A stretch of DNA of 64,000 nucleotides from CALFER01 sp964472395 (GTDB lineage: Bacteria > CSSED10-310 > CALFER01), in the NCBI GenBank assembly GCA_964472395.1, contig CAYYMM010000002.1, positions 1 through 64,000 on the forward strand, given 5' to 3'. The translations under genes were made by a program, and so were the position numbers. Positions 17,434 through 26,020 of the stretch are shown piece after piece. The stretch's first letter is position 1, and each line of letters starts with the position of its first letter. The notes beneath the pieces were generated by a model. It worked only from the letters and a program-made list of their open reading frames with translations, ran no database searches and was not told the DNA's origin.

Positions 17434-18603
17434 TCAGAGGAGCGCGATCACAATCGATGCGGCGAGACCGACCGCAACGACCCACAGAATATCGACTTTC
17501 AGAAGCAAGGCTGCGAGAGCGCTGACGGCCAGCACGATGTGACCGGCCGTCCAGGACACATTCGCCGCAAACTGAATGATCACGGCGCAGAGCAATCCGG
17601 TGAACGAACACAGCACGCCGGCGATGGAGCGCATGAACACGGGGTGACGGCGGAACCGGTCGAACAGGGGCGCGAGCAGCACCACGAGGAGAAACGAGGG
17701 GGCAAAGATGCCAATGGTCGCCAGAATCGCCCCCGGAATGCCTCCGATGCTCCGGCCGATGAATGCCGCGGTGATGACGATCGGACCGGGGGTGACCTGG
17801 CCGAGCACGATGCCATCGAGAAACTCCGGGGCCTCCAGCCAGTTCCGCTGCGTGACAATTTCGTGATACATGACTGGCAGCGCCGCAAATCCTCCTCCGA
17901 ACGCGAACAGGTCGATCCGGGCCATCAGGAACACCAGATCGCGCAGGATCGGATCGAAAAATCCCAGAATCCACGTCAGCACGATGCCGCACAGCGCGAT
18001 CCCGAGCGCCATTTTCCAAGTCGGTCGGATCGGTTGATCGGGACGGTTCGCGGACCTCGGCGGATCGACCGGAAGCAAGGCCCATCCACCCCCTGCGGCG
18101 AGGATGACGACCAGGATGGGATGGACTTTCAGGGCAAACAGACCAGCCGATGCCAGCGCCAGCCCTGCGGCTCGGACGCTCCGGATCTGAGGCCGTCCGA
18201 ACATGAAAGCGGCGTTCGCGACGATTGCCACGATCAACGCCTGGAGACTCCCGAACACCGACGTGACGACGGGAAATCGTACGATATCCTGATAGATCGT
18301 CGCCAGGATCGTCATGAGCAAAAAGGCCGGCAGACCGAATCCGATGAACGCCGCGGCCGCTCCGGGAACCCCCCTGAGCATCAATCCGACGTAAGCGGTC
18401 ATCTGGATCGCTGTGGCCCCGGGGATGCTCTGGCAGAGCGCCACACCGCGTTGAAAGGCTTCCGGATCGAGCCATCGCTTGCGTTCGACCGCCATCGTCC
18501 GGATATAGGCGATCATCGAAGGGCCTCCGAACGCGGTCAGGCCGAGTCGGAAGAAGGATCGGAAGAGGGTTGAGAGAGGCACGGATTCCATACGATCGGA
18601 CAT
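17434..18603 (-). CDS. chrA: Chromate-transporter (CHR) family protein, two-domain form
   Basis: A 389-residue membrane protein with two homologous CHR halves. The first holds FFRLGLTAFGGPSMIAYI and LCQSIPGATAIQMTAYVG. The second holds LFAFGGGFAALPVMYHEIV and VLGQVTPGPIVITAAFIG. The signature G-x-x-x-FGGP / PG pattern is intact in both halves. The full double-domain length agrees with the long-chain CHR family, which exports chromate or, in some members, related oxyanions. The ATG at 18603 is the most likely start, as homology begins there, but it has no strong ribosome site. Divergent from the gene at 18739. Confidence 0.88.
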   Translation of the reverse strand: MSDRMESVPLSTLFRSFFRLGLTAFGGPSMIAYIRTMAVERKRWLDPEAFQRGVALCQSIPGATAIQMTAYVGLMLRGVPGAAAAFIGFGLPAFLLMTILATIYQDIVRFPVVTSVFGSLQALIVAIVANAAFMFGRPQIRSVRAAGLALASAGLFALKVHPILVVILAAGGGWALLPVDPPRSANRPDQPIRPTWKMALGIALCGIVLTWILGFFDPILRDLVFLMARIDLFAFGGGFAALPVMYHEIVTQRNWLEAPEFLDGIVLGQVTPGPIVITAAFIGRSIGGIPGAILATIGIFAPSFLLVVLLAPLFDRFRRHPVFMRSIAGVLCSFTGLLCAVIIQFAANVSWTAGHIVLAVSALAALLLKVDILWVVAVGLAASIVIALL

Positions 18604-18689
18604 GTTAGATGAAGGATTCGCAGGACGCAATCGAAGCACTGACCTGGAACGGTGTTTCGCATCGTTCGAACATCCGTCCGTTGAATTCG

Positions 18690-18695
18690 TATAAT
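18690..18695 (+). promoter_or_regulatory. Candidate -10 box upstream of the glycosyltransferase-like gene
   Basis: A perfect TATAAT lies 43 bases before the ATG at 18739, in the divergent gap with chrA. No convincing -35 hexamer is present at the usual spacing. Confidence 0.35.
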
Positions 18696-18738
18696 GAGAC
18701 AGCCACCGGGCGATACGTCCGCACTCGGAGGATTTCTC

Positions 18739-19650
18739 ATGATTTTTGCCGTCCATGCCGACTCACCTGACGATTTCGACGCGATCGCGATCCTGGCAGA
18801 GAGTCTGCGCACATTCGGAGGCGCACATCGTTCCTCCAGCCTGCGCATTTACATCCGGGATGATCGGATCCCGCCCGACAATCCTCGCATTCTGTCGCTT
18901 CTGAATCGCTTCGAGGCGGATCTGCGAGTCATTCCGCCACCCGATCCCGCAACACTCTTTTTCCGCTACGCCGGCAAGGTGTATGCCGCTGCGCGCGCCG
19001 AGCAGGACGCGGGTTCCTCGGGCATCCTGGTCTGGATGGATCCCGACACGGTGATTCTGAAAGAGCCGTCCGCCTTTGAACTCCCGGATACAGCCTCGCT
19101 CGGGTACCGCCCCGTGATGCACCGCAACATCGGTTCACCATGCAGCGAATCTCCCGATGCATTCTGGAAGACGATCTATGAACTCCTCAGCATCCCCGAC
19201 GATCGTCTCTTTTCCATGACAACCGTCGCGGACAGCGAAATGATCCGCCCTTACATCAACGCCGGCTTGTGCGTCGTCCGTCCGGAACGGGGGCTTCTGA
19301 GACACTGGCGGGACGCATTTCGGACGCTCGCGGGTAACCCGTTTCTGCGCGAAACGAGTGCGCACGAACCCCTCCGGCGCATCTTTCTGCATCAGGCCGG
19401 TCTTGCCGGCGCGGCCATGCTCGCGCTGCCCCGTTCCGAATGGCTCGAACTGCCGCCTACCTACAATTACCCGATTCTTTTCGACCGGGCGTTCCGGAGC
19501 CTTCAGACATTTAACGCATTGGAGGGGGTTGTGACCGCGCGATGGGAACAACTGCTGTTTGCTCCCGACCCGGCATGGCCCGGCAGACTCCGGGGTGATC
19601 CGGCCCTCATCGAATGGCTCGCGGAACGAATCCGGGTCCCGACTCGTTAA
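18739..19650 (+). CDS. Uncharacterised glycosyltransferase-like protein
   Basis: A 303-residue cytoplasmic protein I do not recognise with certainty. It starts MIFAVHADSPDDFDAIAILAESLRTFGG, like the first strand and helix of a GT-A fold. It contains ILVWMDPDTVI (DxD-like Asp-Pro-Asp), a possible metal/sugar-nucleotide site, and later PYINAGLCVVRP. This last motif resembles the 'N.G....' acceptor-side motif of retaining transferases. GGAGGATTTCTC fixes the ATG at 18739. No sugar-biosynthesis neighbours support the call. The end overlaps the convergent gene by 4 bases. Confidence 0.6.
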   Translation: MIFAVHADSPDDFDAIAILAESLRTFGGAHRSSSLRIYIRDDRIPPDNPRILSLLNRFEADLRVIPPPDPATLFFRYAGKVYAAARAEQDAGSSGILVWMDPDTVILKEPSAFELPDTASLGYRPVMHRNIGSPCSESPDAFWKTIYELLSIPDDRLFSMTTVADSEMIRPYINAGLCVVRPERGLLRHWRDAFRTLAGNPFLRETSAHEPLRRIFLHQAGLAGAAMLALPRSEWLELPPTYNYPILFDRAFRSLQTFNALEGVVTARWEQLLFAPDPAWPGRLRGDPALIEWLAERIRVPTR

Positions 19651-20234
19651 TCTCGGATGATGAGCGACTTGAGCGCCGCCTTGCCACTCGACGTCAGCGC
19701 GATCTCGGCCATCAGCGTCCCGTTCCGCGCCGCATTTTCATACTTCGTCCCGCCGCCCTCCTCGACATAGAAACTCTCGATACCGAACTCCAGGCGATTG
19801 TACGAGGCCACTCGACCGCGGATGAACGTGCCTGTTGATGGAGGCTCCAGCCGATACCCGGCCGCTTTCCATTCCGTGCCGGACGCGTCGGGTTCCAGCA
19901 GCACATAGACCGGCTGGTCCTGCCAGTCCGAGTAACGCTTCGTTTCACGCGCATCGAGTGCGTCATCGATCGTGCTGCGATTGCTGATTTCGTAGGACAG
20001 AATCACATAATCGCCTCGGAAGAAATCCCGCGGATCGACCGGGACGACTTTGAGCACGATCGTCTGTCCCGTGAGGAGCGGGATCATGCGCAGGCCGATC
20101 ATCGAGACCAGGATGATGAGGTGCATGAGGACGGCGATCAGGACGATGCCGCGCTCGCGCGATTTGAACCAGTCCGCCATGCGGTCGATGCCGAGGGGCA
20201 GCGCGACCGGACGATCGAATCCGTCATTCGCCAC
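19647..20234 (-). CDS. GDYXXLXY membrane-anchored protein
   Basis: A 195-residue protein with one N-terminal membrane helix (GIVLIAVLMHLIILVSMIGL, about 29-48). The outside domain opens with the family motif GDYVILSYEIS (GDYXXLXY). Members are nearly always encoded beside DUF2157 or DUF4401 membrane proteins, as here; their function is unknown. Its start overlaps the end of the DUF2157 gene by 11 bases, so the pair is translationally linked. Confidence 0.85.
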   Translation of the reverse strand: MANDGFDRPVALPLGIDRMADWFKSRERGIVLIAVLMHLIILVSMIGLRMIPLLTGQTIVLKVVPVDPRDFFRGDYVILSYEISNRSTIDDALDARETKRYSDWQDQPVYVLLEPDASGTEWKAAGYRLEPPSTGTFIRGRVASYNRLEFGIESFYVEEGGGTKYENAARNGTLMAEIALTSSGKAALKSLIIRD

Positions 20235-21621
20235 GATGAGCCTCCTTTCGCCGTTTCCAGTACATCGCCACGGCGAACAGGGCGCCGCCGCAGAGGAAGA
20301 ACATGAGCGAGGCTCCGAGCATGCCTCCGAAGTCGCCGAACAGGTCGATATACCGCATGATCGCCCAGGCCAGGAACAGAAAGACGCCCGCCGCGAATGC
20401 CCGTCCGTGGTCGAGCTTCAGACCCCGCTGCATCACCCAGTAGGCGATCGCGATCATGGCGACATTGGCAATGACGGTTGAAACCGCCGCAACCGTTCCG
20501 ACATACCCCGATATACCCATTCGCGAGTTCCAGATCGCCAGCAGCGTGATCGTTACAGACGGCAGAAACGCGGCCCATGGCGAGTATCCCGTGATTAAGG
20601 GGCGAGGCGATGGATCCGGTTTTTTCGAGAGTACGGCGAAGGCGACGACAGCCAGCGTGAGGGCTGCGATCAGGAATGTGCCGGTCAGCGTTCCGAAATC
20701 GCCCGGATGCTTCACCATCTGTTCGTTCAGATCCTGGAAGCCGAGCAGCATGAAGATGAACCACACGAGCGTGGCTCCCCAGGTGAAGTACGGCGCACCG
20801 AATCGGCTGCCCGGCGCATGCAGCAGCGAGATGGCACAGAAGAACGCACCGATCGCGCCCATGAAGAAAAGCGTGTTCCAGGACCAGTCCCGGTGCCAGG
20901 CGAACATTTGAAGGAACGACCACCATGCGAGCAGGGGGACATAGAGACTGATGGCTGCCGAGGATCCTTTCCGATATGCCCAGACCATGCCGACCAGTAC
21001 CATCGGCAGGAGGGTGAATGCCCCGTTGGGGATTTGCAGCGACCCACCGAACCACATCGATTCCAGATGGGGGAAATGAAGGACTTCGACACCCGCCCAG
21101 ACCCCCAGAAGTCCGATCAGGAGGAGGTGGTGCAGGATTGTATCGAGCGCCAGTGCGAACGGGAGCACGCCCAGGGCCCACCAGTAGATTCCATCCGGAT
21201 AATGGGAGTTGATATGGAAGACCTGAGCGACCAGCCAGATGCCCGAGCCGTACAGGAGGCACCCCAGGAAGAAGAGGATTTCCGAGCCGAATCGGGCGTG
21301 TCGGACGTAACGCAGATAGTATGCGGCGGAATGGGTCAGGGTGATGAATCCGAGGATCACGACGAGTTTGACGCCGCGCGACAGGGCCTCCCAGTTGTAG
21401 CCGATCATGAGCAGGACGGCGAGTGCGATGAGGAACGCGGCGATTCCGAGCAGTGTGAAGATGGCGCGGGCGCCTTTGCGTGCGGAGATATCCGATGGTG
21501 ATTCATACTGAGACAGGATCCGGTCGGATTGATCCGTGGAGATGATCGAGGAATCGCGCCAGTGTTCGAGTTCCGTGAGAAGCCATTTGCGTTGGGCATC
21601 GGTCAGGATTCGTCCGGGCAT
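20224..21621 (-). CDS. DUF2157-domain multi-pass membrane protein
   Basis: A 465-residue protein. A soluble N-terminal helical domain (about 1-55: LTDAQRKWLLTELEHWRDSS) precedes about twelve membrane segments. The first is IFTLLGIAAFLIALAVLLMIGYNWEAL, and IGYNW is a typical DUF2157 feature. It ends in a basic tail (YWKRRKEAHRGE). Function in the family is unknown. GGAGCCGAC stands upstream of the ATG, and a TATGAT (-10-like, minus strand) lies at 21663-21668. Pair partner of the GDYXXLXY gene. Confidence 0.85.
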   Translation of the reverse strand: MPGRILTDAQRKWLLTELEHWRDSSIISTDQSDRILSQYESPSDISARKGARAIFTLLGIAAFLIALAVLLMIGYNWEALSRGVKLVVILGFITLTHSAAYYLRYVRHARFGSEILFFLGCLLYGSGIWLVAQVFHINSHYPDGIYWWALGVLPFALALDTILHHLLLIGLLGVWAGVEVLHFPHLESMWFGGSLQIPNGAFTLLPMVLVGMVWAYRKGSSAAISLYVPLLAWWSFLQMFAWHRDWSWNTLFFMGAIGAFFCAISLLHAPGSRFGAPYFTWGATLVWFIFMLLGFQDLNEQMVKHPGDFGTLTGTFLIAALTLAVVAFAVLSKKPDPSPRPLITGYSPWAAFLPSVTITLLAIWNSRMGISGYVGTVAAVSTVIANVAMIAIAYWVMQRGLKLDHGRAFAAGVFLFLAWAIMRYIDLFGDFGGMLGASLMFFLCGGALFAVAMYWKRRKEAHRGE

Positions 21622-21933
21622 GTCGGCTCCTTCATGAGAGAGTTTCGGCCTGGTTTCGATAAATCATATCCGGTTTCCCGGATGAAAACCAATCAATCCG
21701 TCAGTACCCCTTCATTCCCACCATCAAACAGTACCAATCGTTGCGACGAACCTTGTGTTCGTCGCTCTCCATCGTTTTCGTCGCTCTCCATCGTTTTCGT
21801 CACTCCCCATCGCGGTCGTCATCTTGTCCATCCGGCGATCCCCACCGGGGTTCAACCTGAGGTATGGGATTCGGGAATAGGGTGTGCTAAGGTAGCCGCG
21901 CGATCGAACCTCTCACCCCACGGAGGACTGCGG
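21622..21933. other. Divergent intergenic region before gatE
   Basis: The 312-bp gap separates the DUF2157 gene (leftward) and gatE (rightward). It holds a -10-like TATGAT for the leftward gene and the short tandem repeat at 21760. GGAGG at 21922-21926 serves gatE. No convincing promoter for gatE and no RNA gene were recognised. Confidence 0.5.
21760..21816. repeat. 19-bp tandem repeat, two perfect copies and one decayed copy
   Basis: The unit CGTCGCTCTCCATCGTTTT occupies 21760-21778 and 21779-21797. A third, degenerate copy (CGTCACTCCCCATCGCGGT) fills 21798-21816. Confidence 0.85.
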
Positions 21934-23862
21934 ATGGCTCCCTTTGTATTCAAACCGTTCCACGAAATGTCTGAATCGGATTATGCGGAGATCGGCTTCA
22001 AGAGCGGTCTGGAAATCCACCAGCAACTGCTCACCTCCAAGAAACTCTTCTGCCGGTGCCCCGCCGGTCACTATTCGGATCACTACGACGCCGAAATCCT
22101 GCGCCACATGCGACCGACTCTGTCGGAACTGGGCGAATACGACGGCACGGCCCTGATGGAATTCAAAACGAAAAAGGAAATCATCTATCAGATCCGGCAC
22201 GAAACAGTCTGCACCTACGAAATGGACGATACACCCCCGTTCGAACTCAACGAGGAAGCCCTCGATATCGCTCTCGAAATCGCCATGCTCTACGGCTGCA
22301 CCATGGTCGACGAAATCCATATCGCCCGAAAACAGTATCTCGACGGCAGTATCCCCACTGGCTTCCAGCGAACCACCATCGCGGGCGTCGAGGGCTCGAT
22401 TCCATACAAAAACCGGCGGATCCAGATCATTCAACTCGGGCTGGAGGAAGACGCCTGCCGTGAGGTTTCCGATATCGGACACCGGCGGGTCTACATCACG
22501 GATCGGCTCGGAATGCCCCTCATCGAAAGCGTCACGGGTCCGGATATGCGGACACCTCAGGAAGTCGCCGATGTCGCCGAAATCCTCCGCAGACTGGTCA
22601 GGAGCACCGGACGGGTCCGGACGGGGATCGGCGCAGCGCGGCAGGACGTGAACGTGAGTGTCACCGGGGGGACGCGGATCGAGATCAAAGGGGTTCCGCG
22701 CATTCCTCATATTCCTCTGCTGACCTACAACGAAGCAATGCGGCAGTACAACCTGCTCCGCCTGCGCGACGAACTGCATGCGCGGGGAATCACACCGGAA
22801 ACTTTCAGCGCGGGGGTCGACGACGTGACTCGCGTGCTGCGCAAGACCCGGTTCAAGCCGATCCACGACGCGCTCGCCGAGGGTCAGACGATCCGATGCG
22901 TCGTCCTGAAAGGGTTTGAGGGCCTGCTGCGCTGGAAAACGCAGACCGATACTTACTTCAGCCGTGAGATTTCCGATCGCGTCCGGGTGATCTCGTGCCT
23001 GACCACACTGCCCAACATCATTCATTCCGACAGCATGGGCGAAACGATCGCGGCATCGGAATGGCAGGCCGTGCGCAAGGCGGTCGGCGCCGGCGACTCG
23101 GATACGGCGGTTCTGGTCTGGGGACGAATAGACGATGCAGTGTCGGGCGCTTCTGAAATCATGATACGGGCCCGCGAGGCGACCATCGGGATCCCCTCCG
23201 AAACACGGCAGGCGCTGCGGGACGGCACGACGGGCTTCGAGCGCATTCTGCCGGGGCCGGATCGGATGTATCCGGATACCGACATGCCGCCCAAACGCGT
23301 GACTCCGGAGCGTCTCGATCGATTGCGCGCCCGGATTCCGGAATTCATCTGGGACCGGGAAACGTGGTATGCCGAACTGGGCCTACCGCCCGACGTCATC
23401 CGGCCTCTCGCGATTTCACCCCACGCCGGACTCTTCAGAACGCTGGTCCGGGATGAGGGGGTGCCGGCCATGATCGCCGGCGAAACGCTCACGAGATGGC
23501 TGACAAAACTGAAACGGTCTCTGCGGCAACCCGTGCGGATCGCCCCCGAGACCCTCCGCGGCATTCTTGTCGCCTGCGCCACGGGCCGCCTCACCCGCGA
23601 GGGTGTCTATCCCGCGCTCCATCAGGCAGCCACGACACCCCACTGGGACACCTCGCAACTCCCCTCACCGGTCGCGCCCGATGCGCTACCGGAACGGATC
23701 GATACGGCGATTCGGAACGCCGGGAGCCGGAGGGGGCTGGACGACCGTGATCGGTTGAGACGGTGGGTGACGGGAGAGGTGATGCTGAAGCTTCGCGGGC
23801 GGATCCCGGGCAAGGTGGTGGCGGAAGCGGTCAAGCGGATTGAAGACGGGAGGGCGTCATGA
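21934..23862 (+). CDS. gatE: Glutamyl-tRNA(Gln) amidotransferase subunit E (archaeal type)
   Basis: A 642-residue protein of GatE rather than GatB type. The cradle domain opens with IGFKSGLEIHQQL and KLFCRCP, and continues with TGFQRTTIAGVEGSI and DIGHRRVYITDRLGMPLIE. An AspRS-like insertion found only in GatE follows (region of CVVLKGFEGLL to VWGRID). Next come the GatE signature GPDRMYPDTDMPP and a YqeY-like tail. GatE phosphorylates Glu on misacylated Glu-tRNA(Gln), and GatD supplies ammonia. The length fits archaeal GatE (about 620-630) and is well above GatB (about 480). CACGGAGGACTGCGG sets the ATG at 21934. The stop overlaps the gatD start (ATGA). Confidence 0.93.
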   Translation: MAPFVFKPFHEMSESDYAEIGFKSGLEIHQQLLTSKKLFCRCPAGHYSDHYDAEILRHMRPTLSELGEYDGTALMEFKTKKEIIYQIRHETVCTYEMDDTPPFELNEEALDIALEIAMLYGCTMVDEIHIARKQYLDGSIPTGFQRTTIAGVEGSIPYKNRRIQIIQLGLEEDACREVSDIGHRRVYITDRLGMPLIESVTGPDMRTPQEVADVAEILRRLVRSTGRVRTGIGAARQDVNVSVTGGTRIEIKGVPRIPHIPLLTYNEAMRQYNLLRLRDELHARGITPETFSAGVDDVTRVLRKTRFKPIHDALAEGQTIRCVVLKGFEGLLRWKTQTDTYFSREISDRVRVISCLTTLPNIIHSDSMGETIAASEWQAVRKAVGAGDSDTAVLVWGRIDDAVSGASEIMIRAREATIGIPSETRQALRDGTTGFERILPGPDRMYPDTDMPPKRVTPERLDRLRARIPEFIWDRETWYAELGLPPDVIRPLAISPHAGLFRTLVRDEGVPAMIAGETLTRWLTKLKRSLRQPVRIAPETLRGILVACATGRLTREGVYPALHQAATTPHWDTSQLPSPVAPDALPERIDTAIRNAGSRRGLDDRDRLRRWVTGEVMLKLRGRIPGKVVAEAVKRIEDGRAS

Positions 23863-25241
23863 GCGATTCGTACAAGGGGTATCGCGGTGAGGCACTGGCG
23901 GCACTGCAGAATTTCCAGGCGATGATCTGGAGCGATGTGACGATCCGGACGGCGCAGGGCGAGTATACCGGGATCATTCTGCCACGGAGCGAAACGGCGG
24001 ATCCGCACCATGTCGTGATCAAGCTCCGGTCGGGGTATAATATCGGCATTTCGGCGTCGAGGATCGAGGATATCCGGATCGCGGGTCGGAAAGAGGCGCA
24101 TTACAAGATTCCGGAAAAGGCGTTTCCCTACGATCCGAAAAAGGTGCGCGTCAAGTTGCTCGGCACAGGCGGCACGATCGCCAGCCGGCTGGATTACAGA
24201 ACCGGTGCGGTCATTCCGGCGTTCTCGCCCGGGGAACTCTATGGATCGGTGCCGGAACTCGCCGACATCTGCAATCTGGAAACGGAAAAGCTGTACGGGG
24301 TGTTCAGCGAGAACATGGGGCCGGAGCAATGGATCGGGACGGCGCAGGCGATCGGGCATGAGATCGAAAAGGGGATTCATGGGATCGTGATCGGGCATGG
24401 GACCGACACGATGCATCACACGGCGGCGATTCTGTCGTTCATGGTGCAGGATTCGCCGGTTCCGATCGTGATGGTGGGATCGCAGCGGTCGAGCGACCGG
24501 CCGAGTTCCGATGCGGCGCTCAATCTGATGCACAGTGTGAAAACAGCGGCGGAAAGCGACATCGCGGAGGTCATGGTCTGCATGTTCGGGCCGACATCGG
24601 ATGTGTACGGGCTTCTGCATCGCGGGACACGGGTGCGGAAAATGCATTCGAGTTACCGGTCGACATTCCGGACGATCGGCGACATCCCCCTCGCCATGGT
24701 GAGTCGCGAAACGATCACGCCGTTGCGGCAGGATTTCAAACGGCGGCGCAAGGATCGCACCGTGACGGTCAATACGGCATTCGATGACAAAGTGGCAATT
24801 GTGTATTACTATCCGAACATGAAGGCCGATATCATCGATTCGCTGATCGACAACGATTATCATGGCATCATCATAGCGGGAACCGGACTGGGTCATGTGA
24901 ACAAGCCGCTCTACCCGGCATTGCGGCGCGCGCATGAGAAGGGGATCGCGATCTACATGACCGTGCAGACGTTGTGGGGATACGTGCAGATGTATGTGTA
25001 CGATACCGGCCGCGACATCATGGAACTGGGAGTCGTGCCGGCGGCGAACATGCTGCCGGAAGTCGCCTATGTGAAACTGGGCTGGGCGCTGGGGCAGAGC
25101 CGGGATCTGGCGGAGGTGCAACGGATCATGCTGACTCCGGTCGCGGGAGAAATCACGGAACGGGAACCCAGCAACGGCTACCTGATCTTCCAGGGAGGGA
25201 TCCCGGAAGTGGAAGAATTCATCTCCAGGTATCGGAAGTGA
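23859..25241 (+). CDS. gatD: Glutamyl-tRNA(Gln) amidotransferase subunit D (archaeal type)
   Basis: A 460-residue L-asparaginase-like subunit that hydrolyses Gln to feed ammonia to GatE. An N-terminal SH3-like domain (about 15-75, WSDVTIRTAQGEYTGIILPR) distinguishes GatD from free asparaginases. The catalytic set is complete: Thr106 in LLGTGGTIASR, Thr182 and Asp183 in IGHGTDTMHHTA, and Lys261 in VRKMHSS. The length is close to archaeal GatD (about 430-450). It overlaps gatE by 4 bases, giving a coupled two-subunit enzyme. Transamidation through GatDE implies that Gln-tRNA is made indirectly from a GluRS that also charges tRNA(Gln). Confidence 0.93.
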   Translation: MSDSYKGYRGEALAALQNFQAMIWSDVTIRTAQGEYTGIILPRSETADPHHVVIKLRSGYNIGISASRIEDIRIAGRKEAHYKIPEKAFPYDPKKVRVKLLGTGGTIASRLDYRTGAVIPAFSPGELYGSVPELADICNLETEKLYGVFSENMGPEQWIGTAQAIGHEIEKGIHGIVIGHGTDTMHHTAAILSFMVQDSPVPIVMVGSQRSSDRPSSDAALNLMHSVKTAAESDIAEVMVCMFGPTSDVYGLLHRGTRVRKMHSSYRSTFRTIGDIPLAMVSRETITPLRQDFKRRRKDRTVTVNTAFDDKVAIVYYYPNMKADIIDSLIDNDYHGIIIAGTGLGHVNKPLYPALRRAHEKGIAIYMTVQTLWGYVQMYVYDTGRDIMELGVVPAANMLPEVAYVKLGWALGQSRDLAEVQRIMLTPVAGEITEREPSNGYLIFQGGIPEVEEFISRYRK

Positions 25242-25341
25242 CGGAAATGCGGTTTGTTTCCTGGTCATTTTGGAGGTATGGGACCTGCAGGGCAGATACG
25301 TCCGGGATCCGGACAGATGCTGACAGTGAAAGAGCCGTCTA

Positions 25342-25974
25342 GTGGAATATACCGATTATTTAAAGTTTTTCACCGCGTTGCTGGCGATTCTGAACCCATT
25401 GGGGGCGATCCCGGTTTTTGTGGGATTGACGCAGGATATGGCAGTTGCGGACCGTCGCCGCGTGGCGCGCACCGCGTCGGTCGCCGTCGTGATTCTGCTG
25501 GTCGTTTCCAGCCTGTTCGGTGAATGGATTCTCAATCTGTTCGGTATCAGTATCGCGTCGTTCCGGGTCGGCGGCGGCATCCTGATCCTTCTGATGGCCA
25601 TTTCCATGCTGCACGCCCGCCATCCCGAGACTAAACATTCGCCGGAGGAGGCGGTTGAAGCGGAGAGCAAGGACAGCATCGCCGTCGTGCCGCTCGCGAT
25701 CCCGCTCCTGGCAGGCCCCGGGTCGATCAGCACGGTCATCATCTTCGCGAACCGGGCGTCCGAACCGATCGATTGGAGTGTCATGCTGCTGAGCATTCTT
25801 CTGGTGGGAGTGGTGGTCTGGATCGCGCTGACGGCCGCCATCCCAGTCGGGAAGATGATCGGGCGGACAGGGATCAACATCGCCTCGCGGATCATGGGAT
25901 TGTTGCTGGCTGCGATCGCCATCGAGTTCATCGCGGGAGGATTGATTCAACTGATGCCCGGTCTGGCCTCGTAA
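25342..25974 (+). CDS. MarC-family (UPF0056) integral membrane protein
   Basis: A 210-residue protein with about six membrane helices. It has the MarC features FTALLAILNPLGAIPVFVGLT at the N-terminus, FRVGGGILILLMAISML in the middle, and AIPLLAGPGSISTVI. The function of the family is unsettled; the name does not imply drug resistance. The start is a GTG at 25342 with only a weak upstream site (GTGAAAGAG). It follows gatD by 100 bases and is not clearly part of the same operon. Confidence 0.88.
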   Translation: MEYTDYLKFFTALLAILNPLGAIPVFVGLTQDMAVADRRRVARTASVAVVILLVVSSLFGEWILNLFGISIASFRVGGGILILLMAISMLHARHPETKHSPEEAVEAESKDSIAVVPLAIPLLAGPGSISTVIIFANRASEPIDWSVMLLSILLVGVVVWIALTAAIPVGKMIGRTGINIASRIMGLLLAAIAIEFIAGGLIQLMPGLAS

Positions 25975-26020
25975 TCACCCCGGATCACCTCCCCGGACTC
26001 GACCGGTCACCTTTCCCGGG

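Noticed and set aside
17405..18475. A 356-residue open frame overlapping chrA on the same strand
   Set aside because: Arg/Gly-rich shadow of the chromate-transporter gene; chrA has the family motifs in its own frame.
23622..25268. A 548-residue minus-strand open frame over gatD
   Set aside because: Antisense shadow with Arg/His/Asp-rich composition and no recognisable motif, whereas gatD is complete with catalytic residues.
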